64,000 nucleotides of DNA from Ascochyta rabiei (GCF_004011695.2 NC_082424.1:186001-250000), one strand, 5' to 3'; numbered from the stretch's first letter, positions 48,801 through 58,403 are shown. Numbers and translations are program-made. Notes: a model not told the origin generated them from the letters alone.

Positions 48801-49979
48801 CCGAAGTCAATAGACGCTAAGGGGAACGAGTACGACGCTATACTGGTCCTTATAGACCAGTTTAGTAAGTACGTCCGGTACCTACCCTGTACCAAGACAA
48901 TCACTGCCCAGCGCCTGGCCGAACTGTTGATGGAACAGAGCTTCTTGAAGCAAGGACCACCAGATACGCTGCTGTCAGATCGAGGTTCAGTGTTCACCAG
49001 CCAATTTTGGTCTGATATTTGCTACCACCTGACGATTGACCACCGGCTCAGTACGGCGTTCCATCCCCAGACGGACGGGCAAACGGAGCGTTAGAATCAG
49101 GAGTTAGAGACGTACTTACGCATATACATGAACTACCAACAGGATAACTAGGTAGACCTCCTGCCATATGCCAAGTACGCCTACAACTCCAAAGCTCACT
49201 CCGCACATGGAGAATCTCCCATTAAGGTCGCCTTTAGCACTGACCCTAAGGGATTTGACGGGATGCCTAATAAGCACTGGCTCCGAAAGCCCCCAGCTGT
49301 CTAGGACAAAGACGGAACCACGCCAGAGCTGCGTAGGCAGGTCGCCGGACGCTTAGAGCGCTGGCACGACATGTAGAGAACAGCAAAAGAGGCCTTAGAG
49401 TACACACAAAAGGGCAACGCCCGGTGGTACAATACGAAGAGGTCAGAACAACACTTCGCCGAGGGGGACTCAGTCCTCCTGCGGGCCAAGAACCTGATGA
49501 CGAGCCGTCCTTCAAAGAAGTTTGACGCTCGCTACCTTGGACCATTTGTAGTACTCAGGAAGATAGGAAAGCTGGCGTACAGGCTGAAGCTCCCCCTATC
49601 GATAGACAGAGTGCACCCGGTGTTCAATGTATCATTACTTAAGCGCTGGAGGGAACCCCTGGAGAACAGCGGGTTTCAGCCAGGTCCTATCAGTATACCG
49701 GAAGATATTCTGCCTGGCGACAGGTATAAGGTCGAAGGTATACTGTCACACCGAGACACTGTAGCCTAAGGAAGGGAGTACAGAGTCAAGTGGCTGGGTT
49801 GGCCCAACGAAGAGGCAACCTGGGAACCACTTGACCATCTCGACCACTGCGATGAGATCCTTCAGGATTATCACCAAAGCGTTCGCGCGGGTGATCCATC
49901 GGCGGGTGACCGGGCAGTGCCTGGGGAACTAACGCTACCAAAGCGTAAGAGAGGACGTCCTAAGAAGTCCGCCTCCTAA
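45814..49979 (+). pseudogene. gypsy pol (PR-RT-RNase H-IN-chromodomain)
   Basis: A single frame to TAA 49,977-49,979. Domains in order: aspartic protease with LYDSGSELNLIA (about 45,925); reverse transcriptase from about 46,690 with VPKPDGTMRLCVDY, KLDLRDAYHRL and the catalytic VYLDDILIYS (about 47,045); RNase H with LTDASDFAMAAIL (about 47,580); integrase HHCC zinc domain (HYGVDKTAEVL...CPTCQ, 48,590-48,700) and DDE core (DQFSKYVRYLP, LLSDRGSVFTS); and a C-terminal chromodomain (YRVKWLGWPNEEATWEP, about 49,780). A Glu/Gly-rich low-complexity stretch lies at about 47,380-47,440 between RT and RNase H. About nine TAG/TAA codons at Gln or Trp positions inactivate it (for example 47,442, 48,526, 49,092, 49,767). 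The chromodomain would target integration to heterochromatin. Confidence 0.95.
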
Positions 49980-51660
49980 AAAGGATATCCTTCTAACCCA
50001 GCCGAGAAGTGAGGATGGACGCTCCCAGAATAAGTGCAGCTGGTGGCCGAAGGAGGCCCGGCGTCTATCCGATACATCACTGGCAAGAATGGCACGTTCA
50101 AGTTAGAAGAGAAGATCAATTGCAAGGTTCATCAAAAGTCACTATAGAAGTGGAGAGTCTTCACGACTACTACCACACTAGGCAGAAGGACCGCCACGAC
50201 CCGCACTCGGGCTCATTTCGAAGGAGGGGCTACGGCGTCGACGGCCACCCGGAGTGAGCTTCGTGGGCGACGCAGATATCCTCTCGAAGGCGGCAGTGGG
50301 AGCCTGGGCGGACGACGGCAGGTCAGTACCATAGTAGTACCAGCGCTTCTCCGCCTCGTTCGCACGACCCGTCTTCTGGAAGTGCTCTTCGAGCACGGCA
50401 TCGATGACCACGTTGTTGGGCAGCTTCGCGCCGACCGTACCGACCGCAGCCTACTCATGTCAGCCTCAAGAAAAGAGGGGAGGAAAACAACGACCCGACC
50501 TCTGACCGCTCTCTCACCTGGGCGCAATTCACGCGCAAACAAACAAAAGTTTGCCTGCACCTAGGTAACACTTCCACCGACAATTGGATATTGTCCAATA
50601 ATCTCACCCGAGATTCACGTTGCAAACACAAACACGCTGGAGCCGGACCACGCTGCGCGAGAGTTCAGGCAAGGCGTCAGGCATGGCAAGGCTGACAGCT
50701 CACTGTCACAGGCCGGCATGCGGAGGAGATCCCCCGTGAATGAGCGAATCCCGCAGACCAGTTCGCGCAGGAACAGGCTGCAGGAGCCGCTGGCGATCCT
50801 CTCGCGGACGTCACCGGTTGGGGACTCACTCACTCACCACTCAGGCCCCAGGGATTTCGATCCCTGGCACAAGGCACCCAACCACCTAGGGGGTCGCGGA
50901 GAGTATAAACAAAAACGTCCACACGCAGGGCAGACCCCGGCCCAGTGCCAGTCGCCACTCGCGAGACGCAGGGAGCGGATAGCCCCTACACGTCTGACGA
51001 ACGACAGTCACGCTCCCCACGGGTTTCAGAGCCAAGGGACGCTTCGGCGTTGACCTTTGTGACGTCCAACAGTCACGCTCCCCACGGGTTTCAGAGCCAA
51101 GGGACGCTTCGGCGTTGACCTTTGTGACGTCCAACAGTCACGCTCCCCACGGGTTTCAGAGCCAAGGAACGCTTTGGCGTTGACCTTCGTGACGTCTAAC
51201 AGTCACGCTCCCCACGGGTTAAGCCAAAGGCCGCTTCGGCGATTGACCTTTGTGACGTCGGGTTCGAGCCACTGCTCACCCATCAAGCCATGGAGCTGAC
51301 AATTGCGGACTTGACCTGGGTTGAGACTCCGGCAAACAAGGAAGCGTTGCAACGACGGCGTAGCTGGCGTCTATAGGATTGCTCTTAACAGCTACCCAGC
51401 CTCACTTAATGCAGGAAAACCTGGTCGCCCGGCAACACAGCGGTGCCGCCCCAGTAGGGCACCGAGGAAGCGTCGTAACAACGGTGTAGCTGGCATCTGT
51501 AGGATTGCTCTTAAAACAGCTACCTAGCCTCACTTGATGCTAGATAGTCACCCCAGGCCACACCACATTTCTCCTGCCTAAGTTTTTCCCTCCACAGGAG
51601 GTTTTTCTAGAGCTTAATAATGGCGCTGGGGATTCCCCAAAACGGTTCGGGACGAACCTT
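49980..51660. other. long 3' non-coding region of the gypsy element
   Basis: About 1.7 kb between the pol stop and the purine tract. Open stretches on both strands have no retroelement or host motif. It holds the 65-bp tandem repeats (51,005-51,264) and an imperfect direct repeat of about 75 bp (51,338-51,415 and 51,466-51,541, both carrying TAGCTGGCRTCTRTAGGATT). Confidence 0.7.
51005..51264. repeat. 65-bp tandem repeat x4
   Basis: Units begin CAGTCACGCTCCCCACGGGT at 51,005, 51,070, 51,135 and 51,200. The last unit is the most diverged. Each unit carries GGCGTTGACCTTYGTGACGT (the last with a variant). It lies in the non-coding 3' part of the retrotransposon and could have a regulatory role. 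Confidence 0.9.
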
Positions 51661-51674
51661 CAGAAGGGGGGGGG
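51661..51674 (+). other. polypurine tract of the gypsy element
   Basis: A purine-rich stretch with a nine-G run lies directly 5' of the 3' LTR, where plus-strand DNA synthesis primes in LTR retrotransposons. Confidence 0.8.
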
Positions 51675-51678
51675 CTAT

Positions 51679-51871
51679 TGTCACGGGTGTTCTCCCTACA
51701 ACAGGGGATACCTCGGACAGACCCCGGGCCAAGCCCGGAGACCTACCGACCAGTATATAATATCCACACACCTGAAGACTCATCTATCAAGGATTCGTCT
51801 TATCTCTCAATATCACCTATTATTTCATCCCATATCGCTCTGCTCTATTGCCTGCCTACAGTGCCCTTACA
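51679..51871 (+). repeat. 3' LTR (193 bp)
   Basis: Same length as the 5' LTR and identical except for three CpA/TpA exchanges. It is followed by the target duplication GTACC (51,872-51,876). Confidence 0.95.
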
Positions 51872-51876
51872 GTACC

Positions 51877-52640
51877 CTCTACTACAGGTAAGCTTTAATA
51901 ATATTTAGGGGCACATCTGTGTTAAGAGCTTGATATGTCTCGCAGTTAGGAGATTTAAGAACGCTGCCAGCAAATCTAATATTGTTAGTTACTACTATTA
52001 GGACGTTTAACATTTTCTTACTGCTTCTAAAGTTTAAGAAGCTGGTTAACACTATCTTTTTTGTAAACTTTGCACCCTTGCTTCACAACTGTGCTATCAC
52101 CACTGGCCAAAGCTATGATATTGTTGAGGTCCTTAAAATCTATAATAGTAGCATTGCTATACTAGCAGGTTTTAGTAGCAAAAATGAAATAGTAAGGAAG
52201 AACTGAGTGTAAACTCTAGTGTGAGCGCGTGGGGATACGCAAGACCTAGGAGAGCAACAGGCAGTGCTGCATTATCCTGTCTTAGTTGTATGCAGCTAGC
52301 AAATAACTGCTCTTATAGTGTGCATTACAGGGTTCGTTCACTACTATTAGCTGTTTTAGGATCTTACTTATGGGTTTCCAAAAATCAGTTTTAGCAATTA
52401 TCTTCCCTATGCTAAGCTAAGCTAGGAGGAGACACTTTGGTAATAGGAGATTATCTAATAGCGCTGATACTGTCTGGAAACCAATATTACTGCCAAAGGA
52501 CTTTATTTCTGTCACCTGACTTGACCCTCTGCGACAGGCAAAAAAGTGAGCGAGCACAACAGATATTGCAATTAGAGTTATCTTTTACATTTTCTAGAAA
52601 AGATTTATCATAGTTTACTAAAGAAATGACCAGATGTTGT
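51877..52640. other. decayed flank of the captain region; compartment boundary
   Basis: Without the gypsy insertion this sequence would lie directly upstream of the DUF3435 pseudogene. On the minus strand a frame readable through stops runs about 52,500-52,000 (ALLDNLLLPKCLLLA, IIDFKDLNNIIALASGD). It could be the N-terminal part of the captain or another gene. AT-rich, stop-filled composition ends abruptly near 52,600-52,640, next to the tRNA gene. Confidence 0.45.
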
Positions 52641-52644
52641 TTCC

Positions 52645-52732
52645 GCATTGGTGGTTTAGTGGTAAAATTAGCCGTTGCCATCCCTCACAGGACAGTTTCG
52701 GCTAGCCCCGGGTTCGATTCCCGGCCGATGCA
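52645..52732 (+). tRNA. tRNA-Gly(GCC) with 17-nt intron
   Basis: Acceptor stem GCATTGG pairs with CCGATGC (one T-G wobble), discriminator A at 52,732. D-arm GGTTTAGTGGTAAAATT; T-arm CCGGGTTCGATTCCCGG. Anticodon stem AGCCG (52,670-52,674) pairs with CGGCT (52,699-52,703). Anticodon GCC at 52,677-52,679. A 17-nt intron (52,681-52,697) interrupts the loop one base 3' of the anticodon, the canonical eukaryotic position. A TTTT pol III terminator follows immediately. The D-stem has a G-to-A difference from the usual fungal sequence, so activity is likely but not certain. Confidence 0.93.
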
Positions 52733-52736
52733 TTTT

Positions 52737-53403
52737 GCCATTCTCGCATGGCTGAGGTTGGTGGTGAGTTTTTGTACGGAGGAATCTCGGTACAGCATCG
52801 ACAATTGCAGATGAGCGGACCACCACCATGTCGCAATTAGTGTTGGAAATGAGATTTTTGTCGTCTTCATAGCTATGGTTCAGGCCACCAGGGGGCTGTC
52901 CCCTGGAGAATTCTGTTGCTTATGCCAACAAACCAAAAGCTTTGTAATTAACACGAATCGACCGAGCGCAACGGAGTCACCGAGGAACCGAGTACTGTCA
53001 AGACACAGCCACAAACATGGAGCTGACGTGCTGCGGTGGCTGAGCCGCACATCCTTTCACAAAAGCAATGACAAGCACTTTGCCAAGGGACCTTAAATGC
53101 GTCGGGCCGTGATGTGCAGGCAGGCCGAGAGGGTCTGGAATCCCAGGAAACCGCGCCAACACATAATTAGAAGTCATTGATTGGAAGGGCATGGACTGGC
53201 CACGGATACCACGTTACCGACAGCTCAGCTGCAGTGTTTCGGCTGAGCACGTCTGCGAACCCTGCGGAGGGACAGATGCATGTGGATGATAAATAGCGCA
53301 GGTTGCTCTCCACCGTGTCGTGGTAAGTCTTGATACACCTGTCATTTCCACTCTTCACATTCACACTCACCAACACACCAACACAACAACACAACAACAC
53401 GCA
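52737..53403. other. intergenic and 5' leader of the WW-like gene
   Basis: No gene is seen. Composition is already that of the right-hand euchromatin. The last 80 bp before the start codon are rich in CAACA repeats, typical of a fungal 5' leader. Confidence 0.6.
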
Positions 53404-54313
53404 ATGGGCTTCCTTGACAGCATTGTTAGCAATCTCACAGGTCAAAGCCATGGCGGCGGACAGCAGCAGCACAGTCAACAGCATGGCCCCCCACCCGTCT
53501 CACCGCCGTGGTATGCCGAGTGGGACTCTCGCGAGAACAGGTGGCTCTTCGTGAACCAGCAGACCGGCGAACGTACATTCAACTACCCCGGCCCGGGCAG
53601 CCAAAGTCAAGGCGGCTACGGACAGCAGGGTGGTTATGGGCAACAGAGTGGTTATGGTCAACAGGGAGGATACGGTCAACAACAGGGCTACGGTCAACAA
53701 CAAGGCTACGGTCAACAACAGGGCGGATACGGTGGCGGTTATAGCCAGCAACAAGGCTACGGCCAGCAGGGTGGCTCTGGCGGCGGATACCCTCCACAAG
53801 AGCAGCCTCAGAAGAAGGAAGGTAGCAATGCCTGGAAGTATGCCGCAGGTGGCGCCGCTGGTCTTGTTGGCGGTGCTCTGCTAATGCACGAGGGCGAAGA
53901 GATTAGTACGTTATCCTCAAAGCTGAATGCCGCAACATACTGACATTTCTACAGAGCAAGACTGGGACGGCGACAAATACCGCATGGAGCAGCGTGTGGA
54001 CAACTTCGGCAACGACGTCGAAAACTTCCCCGAGAACGCCGCAAACTGGACAGGCCAGCAGGTCGGCAATGTAGAGAACTTCGGCGACCGGGTTGAGAAC
54101 CGATGGGACAATACTGTCAACGATGTTGAAGACTTCCCCGAAAATGCGGCGAGGTGGACTGGCGAGAAAGTCCAGGCGGTTGAGGATATCCCGCAGGATA
54201 TTGAAAACAAGTGGGACAATGGTGTGAACGATGTCGAGCAGTTTGGGGATCGCATGGACAACGCCTACGATGATGGAAGAGACGAGCAAAGATATGACGA
54301 TGATGACTACTAG
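53404..54313 (+). CDS. WW-like domain, Gln/Gly/Tyr-rich protein with glycine-zipper segment
   Basis: Two exons, 53,404-53,905 and 53,955-54,313, with a 49-bp intron (GTACGT...CTGAC...CAG), give 286 residues. Residues about 34-62 form a WW-like domain (PPWYAEWDSRENRWLFVNQQ, ending TFNYP). Next is a low-complexity QQGGYGQ repeat tract (about 70-135) of prion-like composition, then a small-residue hydrophobic stretch (AAGGAAGLVGGALLMH, about 150-165). The C-terminal half has degenerate repeats of the type VENFPENAANWTG / VEDFPENAARWTG and a highly acidic end. WW domains bind proline-rich peptides. The GxxxG hydrophobic stretch could insert in membrane or self-associate. Similar short WW proteins are common in filamentous ascomycetes without a defined role. 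Start chosen at the first ATG before a conserved-looking N-terminus. Confidence 0.87.
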
Positions 54314-54490
54314 GGAACCAAGTAGGGAAGTCCGAGGCGAATTATTCAGAAATGCATAGCAGTGAAGAAGATGACGTATATCCTATTCAACGATATCGAG
54401 TGCGTATTTGTACACGCTCCCGTCTCAATTGTTCGCAAACCTGTCCAGCACATGCGTACATATTAAATTTCGTGTTAGCGCATGTGAACG

Positions 54491-54874
54491 TCATCTTCTG
54501 CATCGTCTGTCTCTTTTCTTTTTCCTCTTTTTCCTATCTTCCCTTGCTGCAATTTCCAACTGCTGCGTTCTCTTCTTTGCTCGCTCCGCCTGCCAGCTCT
54601 TCCAGTAAGCATATACTTTCTTCAGAATGTAGAACACGAACATCACTGCAGCCTCGGCTTTGATCTTCACGTGCACTTGTTGCAAATATGAGAACCTGAC
54701 TGACAGCTTCGACATGACTGCTGTATATAACGCGTTCAAAACGGAGAACGGCGTGGTACTGTGCGTATCGAGGATGGAGGTGCTGTTGTATATTGGAGAT
54801 GTCACTGTTGCTTGAGCACGTGTCATGAAGGGCGCTGGGTCTAGGAGATCGAGACTATAATATATACTCTGCAC
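54491..54874 (-). CDS. hypothetical basic protein (uncertain)
   Basis: A 127-codon minus-strand ORF in the 1.2-kb gap between two plus-strand genes. The N-terminal part is unremarkable. The C-terminal part has an amphipathic or membrane-like helix (AAVMFVFYILKKVYAYWKSW) followed by a very basic Lys/Arg tail. It overlaps the probable 3' UTR of the WW-like gene and has no recognised family, so it may be spurious. I see nothing else in 54,875-55,511. Confidence 0.3.
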   Translation of the reverse strand: MQSIYYSLDLLDPAPFMTRAQATVTSPIYNSTSILDTHSTTPFSVLNALYTAVMSKLSVRFSYLQQVHVKIKAEAAVMFVFYILKKVYAYWKSWQAERAKKRTQQLEIAAREDRKKRKKKRDRRCRR

Positions 54875-55511
54875 TCATGGCACTGTCTGAGTATCAGAGT
54901 CACTGCTGTAATGTATGCGTGATGTGGGTTGAGCTCACATGGCCGCCCGCACTACCGTTCACGAGTATCGAAGCAACATATAGTAGCACTGGTACGTAGC
55001 TCATCACAAAACTTCATCACAGTCTGGGATCCACCAGATCAATTACTGAACGCCGTGGCTGAGTTGTGGTAGTGCACAAACCATGACGACGTCCCTAGCG
55101 CACCCTTTGTATTTAACTTTGTATGACGCATCTCGGACCGGCCCTGCATGACGTCGACATCCAACCAAACTCAGGACTGTGTGAGGTTGATATTCTTCGC
55201 AAGAGATCGGTTGATATATTTTTTACTCCAGTCACGATGTGCTGGACCTCCAATCCTTGAACGCACGACGAAGACGCCAAGCCTGGCAATTTTGATCCCT
55301 CTTTTCAAGCTGCGTGCGGTTTCTGTACAACCCAACAGAGCCTGGGTTGCATAACCACCATCAACTGCGCAAGCTAAGCGAGGTTCAGATCTCCCATCCG
55401 AACTGTGACAGCGACCTGAGTCTTGTCACGTAGATATCTACTCCAGTCCAGCTTAGCGTTTCTCGAGCATGCCATTTGCATACATAAAACGACATTACTA
55501 CAGAACAAAAG

Positions 55512-57185
55512 ATGGATGAACACCTGCGCATTCTTGAGGTAGGTGCTCGCGGCCCGGGTTGCACAACTTTGCTCACAAGCATGCAGCAAGAATACTGCCC
55601 ACCAATAGACCCCGCCCTTGTCGCTGCATTTTACAGCGACTTCGCAGATGCGCCCAACGCTCTAGCGCTGGCTAGGGAGCTGCTCGACCCAATTAAAGCC
55701 TCAGCGACTGCAGAGCAACTCACAGAATTCGATGCCTCGGGCAGTAGTGGAGGGCCCGTACGCGACAGCCTCGTCAAGCACAGCTCAGACCTCGAATCGA
55801 ACGCAGACACATGGGCGACGCGCACGACGCTGACCGACGCAACACACCTCTCCAACGATCTGTCGGCGCTCAGTCTGGATGGACGGTCAGCGACCGGCTC
55901 CGATGAGTCATGGGACGGTGGATACTACAAGGATACTGAGCAGTTCGACACCAAGACAAAAGAGCAGCTGCTGGCAGACACGTTCCCAAACCTGCGTCCA
56001 GAACTCGTATCATATACGCTGAAGAAGTGTGGCGACGATCTGAGCAAAGCCACGGATGAGCTGCTGAACCATGTCTACTTTGAGGACGCGCGGACGAGTC
56101 CCACCGAGGAGACAGGACTGGTCGCCAAGGGCATCGACGCGTTCTTCGAAGGCCACCATGTGCCTGAGAAGAGTAAGAAGGGCAAAGGGAAGAGAAAGCA
56201 GAAGGTTTCGTTATACAGTATGAACTCAGCCAACTCTTCTGGGACGGATCTCTCAGGCGCTGCGACACCCAATCGCTGGCAGAACAGCAGTCGCGACGTA
56301 GGGTTTATCACCGCAAGAACAAAGCTGCCAGCAAAGGCGGTTTCTTCATTGTACCACGAGAAGGCCGCGTCTCTGTCTGCCACTATCCTGGCTTTTGTCA
56401 ACAAGGACATGAAGGCACACGAGAAAGAAGAGCCCGACGCTGGCTTCGTGGTGGACGCCATGACGCTTAACGAAGACTTCCCATCGATAGGTCTCGATCA
56501 GGCTCTGGCGCTTGTGCGTCTAGCAGACGGCTCACCGGACAAAGCGCGCGACATGGCGAAAGCTCTTACCGAGCAGCCAGCAAGCGAAACCGGTGGGAGA
56601 GGTGGCATCCAACTCGACTTGCGTTATGCGCCCGTCAACCTGAACGATGATGAGCCTCAATCCAGCCGGCTCCCGGCTCTGCCGTCATCCATTCGACCAC
56701 ACAGCACGGCATCAATCGGGCTGCGACGCAGCGAGGCATACCAAAAAGCGGCGGAAGCACACCGCAAGGGCAGATCTGGTAACGGATACATGAAGGCAGC
56801 TGCCGGCTACTATTCACAAGAGGCCAGGGATCTTGGTGCTAATATGAAGGTGATGAGCCAGACTGACGCAGATGCATTTGTAGCACAACAATCTTCGACT
56901 ACAATCCTCGATCTTCACGGTGTCACTGTGGCAGATGCAACACGAATTGCCAAACAGAGAACGCGAATGTGGTGGGACTCGCTCGGTGAACAACGGATAG
57001 CTGAGTATGGTGGCGCACGGGGAGGGGTTGGCAGCTATAGGATTGTTGTCGGGCTAGGCAGGCACAGCGTTGACGGCAGAGGCAGACTTGGGCCCGCAGT
57101 CGTAAAGGCACTCGTGAAGGAAGGCTGGAAAGTCGAAGTCGGATCTGGCGAGCTGCTTGTCACCGGCTTGAACAGGAGGAGATGA
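55512..57185 (+). CDS. CUE-like / DUF1771 / Smr domain protein
   Basis: A likely 48-bp first intron (55,539-55,586, GTAGGT...GCAG) joins MDEHLRILE to QEYCPPIDPALVAAFYSDF; without it the frame also stays open. Spliced length is 541 residues. A CUE-like ubiquitin-binding segment lies at about 132-172 (LLADTFPNLRPELVSYTLKK). DUF1771 at about 390-445 (YQKAAEAHRKGRSGNGYMKA) precedes a C-terminal Smr domain at about 448-539 (TTILDLHGVTVADA, GLGRHSVDGRGRLGPAVVKA). Smr domains are nucleic-acid nicking or endonuclease modules. The CUE-DUF1771-Smr layout is that of the fungal relatives of yeast Cue2, a no-go-decay mRNA endonuclease that acts at stalled ribosomes. The key LDLHG and GxGxHS motifs are present. 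Orthology to Cue2 is inferred from layout only. Confidence 0.9.
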   Translation: MDEHLRILEVGARGPGCTTLLTSMQQEYCPPIDPALVAAFYSDFADAPNALALARELLDPIKASATAEQLTEFDASGSSGGPVRDSLVKHSSDLESNADTWATRTTLTDATHLSNDLSALSLDGRSATGSDESWDGGYYKDTEQFDTKTKEQLLADTFPNLRPELVSYTLKKCGDDLSKATDELLNHVYFEDARTSPTEETGLVAKGIDAFFEGHHVPEKSKKGKGKRKQKVSLYSMNSANSSGTDLSGAATPNRWQNSSRDVGFITARTKLPAKAVSSLYHEKAASLSATILAFVNKDMKAHEKEEPDAGFVVDAMTLNEDFPSIGLDQALALVRLADGSPDKARDMAKALTEQPASETGGRGGIQLDLRYAPVNLNDDEPQSSRLPALPSSIRPHSTASIGLRRSEAYQKAAEAHRKGRSGNGYMKAAAGYYSQEARDLGANMKVMSQTDADAFVAQQSSTTILDLHGVTVADATRIAKQRTRMWWDSLGEQRIAEYGGARGGVGSYRIVVGLGRHSVDGRGRLGPAVVKALVKEGWKVEVGSGELLVTGLNRRR

Positions 57186-58403
57186 GGAAATGTTGGCTAG
57201 ATTTATTTGCACATGGCTGTGGATGGGGGAATATTCCGACGAACATGGACAAATATGGTAGAAATCTGAGTATAGACTTGGACACGGCACAGCCTGCTAC
57301 CCAGACATCCAGTGCAGCTCTGCCTGATAACTGCTCTGTTTCAGGCCTCTCACACTAGCGATGCTAGCCTAACCTTCTTCCAACTTACCCCCGCAACTTC
57401 CACCAACCTACCATCATCTCCTTCTGGCCAGACCAACCCCAAAGCATGCGACAGCACGTCAAAGAGTGTTCTCACACAGCGTGTAGCAGTCCTGCTTGCT
57501 ACCGTAAAAAAATGTGGGACTTCGAAACCAAAACGCGCGGTTTCTACTCGGGAATCCAAGGCGCCGCGCTGTCGTTTCATGGCAGTCGCGACACGGAGTG
57601 CAACACTACAGTCGTGGAACTGTGAGATTGGGAGGTCCAGAATGGTGAGATTGACGCTGGATGGTGAGAAGCGTGGCTGAGGAAGAGATGTGCAGTGCAG
57701 CTCTGCGATGATCCAGTACAACCATACTGGCAGGTCTGATCGATGTGCAAGGAAAGCCAGGGTAGACATGCACTCTTGCACCGGGCCTGCGCATCTGCTC
57801 AATGCACATGTTGATCCCTGCAGTCACCTGTGAGAGACTTGGACTCAGCGAAGAAACACTTTCCTCACCACGGCTTCAACATCAAGCCCTCTATCAAGCC
57901 TGTACCTTGCTACGTCATGCTTCCAGAAGCCCACCATCGCTGAGCCACACTGGCAAGCAAACACGCATTCGCTTCCCATGAACAGTGGGTCCCAGGCCAC
58001 CACCATCGTTTGACAATCTTCAACAGCGCAGTTACAGGCTAGGCAATCCGCAACTTGCCTTGCGCCAGCATTGTTCCTCAGGGAATCTCGATCTGCATAC
58101 CTTCCAGCGCGCATTGCTACAGCCTTGCTACTAGGTTACTGCCCGTCGAACGATGCTTGAAAACGCGTCAACAAGCTGAGACCGATGCCTGCCCCTCGTC
58201 GGTCCTACCCCACAGAGGAGGATATATATGGCAAACGTGTGCCCAAGTATGATCTTCTCTCCAGTTCGATACTCTAGCACTTTCCAAGTATAATACATTT
58301 GGTCCTTTCTCTTCATTCCCTTCTATTGCTGCTAGTCGGCCTTTTATTCTTTCATTCTCTATACCTTACTGCAGCGCAGTAATCTTATCTTCAATCTATC
58401 AAC
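57186..58403. other. intergenic region; one possible small minus-strand ORF
   Basis: Holds the 3' end of the Smr gene and the promoter of the secreted repeat protein (TATATATGG-type sequence near 58,220-58,230). A 150-codon minus ORF at 57,350-57,802 has no motif and is probably chance. A better candidate is listed separately at 57,845-58,114. Confidence 0.5.
57845..58114 (-). CDS. hypothetical Cys-rich small protein (uncertain)
   Basis: An 89-codon minus-strand ORF with a Cys pattern (CLACNCAVEDC, then CVFACQCG), followed by a helical basic end (RYRLDRGLDVEAVVRKVFL). The evenly spaced Cys residues suggest a metal-binding fold and a protein-like frame. No ATG-proximal features or introns support it, and I know no matching family. 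It would be divergently transcribed from the secreted repeat-protein gene. Confidence 0.35.
   Translation of the reverse strand: MRAGRYADRDSLRNNAGARQVADCLACNCAVEDCQTMVVAWDPLFMGSECVFACQCGSAMVGFWKHDVARYRLDRGLDVEAVVRKVFLR

Larger units (their letters stand above)
44249..51871 (+). mobile_element. full-length Ty3/gypsy chromovirus retrotransposon
   Basis: Two 193-bp LTRs bound a 7.6-kb element, flanked by the 5-bp duplication GTACC at 44,244-44,248 and 51,872-51,876. Interior order is gag, protease, reverse transcriptase, RNase H, integrase, chromodomain, which is the Ty3/gypsy (chromovirus) order. A purine-rich tract precedes the 3' LTR. The LTRs differ at three positions, each a CpA/TpA exchange, so insertion is recent compared with the surrounding decay but RIP has begun. 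The primer-binding site is not an obvious tRNA 3' complement. In-frame TAG/TAA/TGA codons inactivate this copy. Confidence 0.96.
1..52640 (-). mobile_element. RIP-degraded Starship-like giant element (5' part; interrupted by later insertions)
   Basis: Seen: an AT-richer, stop-riddled block ends near 52.6 kb. When TAA/TAG are read through it contains a DUF3435 recombinase at its right edge, transcribed leftward, followed by NLR-type TPR, F-box/ankyrin, kinase, DUF3723, patatin phospholipase, ferric reductase, DUF7924-like and JmjC/Ulp1 pseudogenes. Known: Starships are large fungal transposons whose DUF3435 captain is the first gene at the 5' end and points inward, and whose common cargo families are DUF3723, FRE, PLP and NLR. 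Inference: this is one such element, with its 5' end near 52.5-52.6 kb and its 3' end outside the window to the left. A Ty3/gypsy (44,249-51,871), a pogo element and a LINE fragment are later insertions. Terminal repeats and an empty site were not seen, so the outer limits are uncertain. The alternative is a RIP compartment assembled from several separate elements. Confidence 0.62.

Noticed and set aside
52615..52626. TTAC-N7-A string at the compartment boundary, resembling a target motif reported for some Starships
   Set aside because: The motif is short and occurs twice within 50 bp of AT-rich sequence, so chance is the simpler explanation. No matching copy at the other end is available in the window.
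57350..57802. 150-codon minus-strand ORF between the Smr and secreted-protein genes
   Set aside because: No motif, no protein-like composition and no plausible intron or start context.
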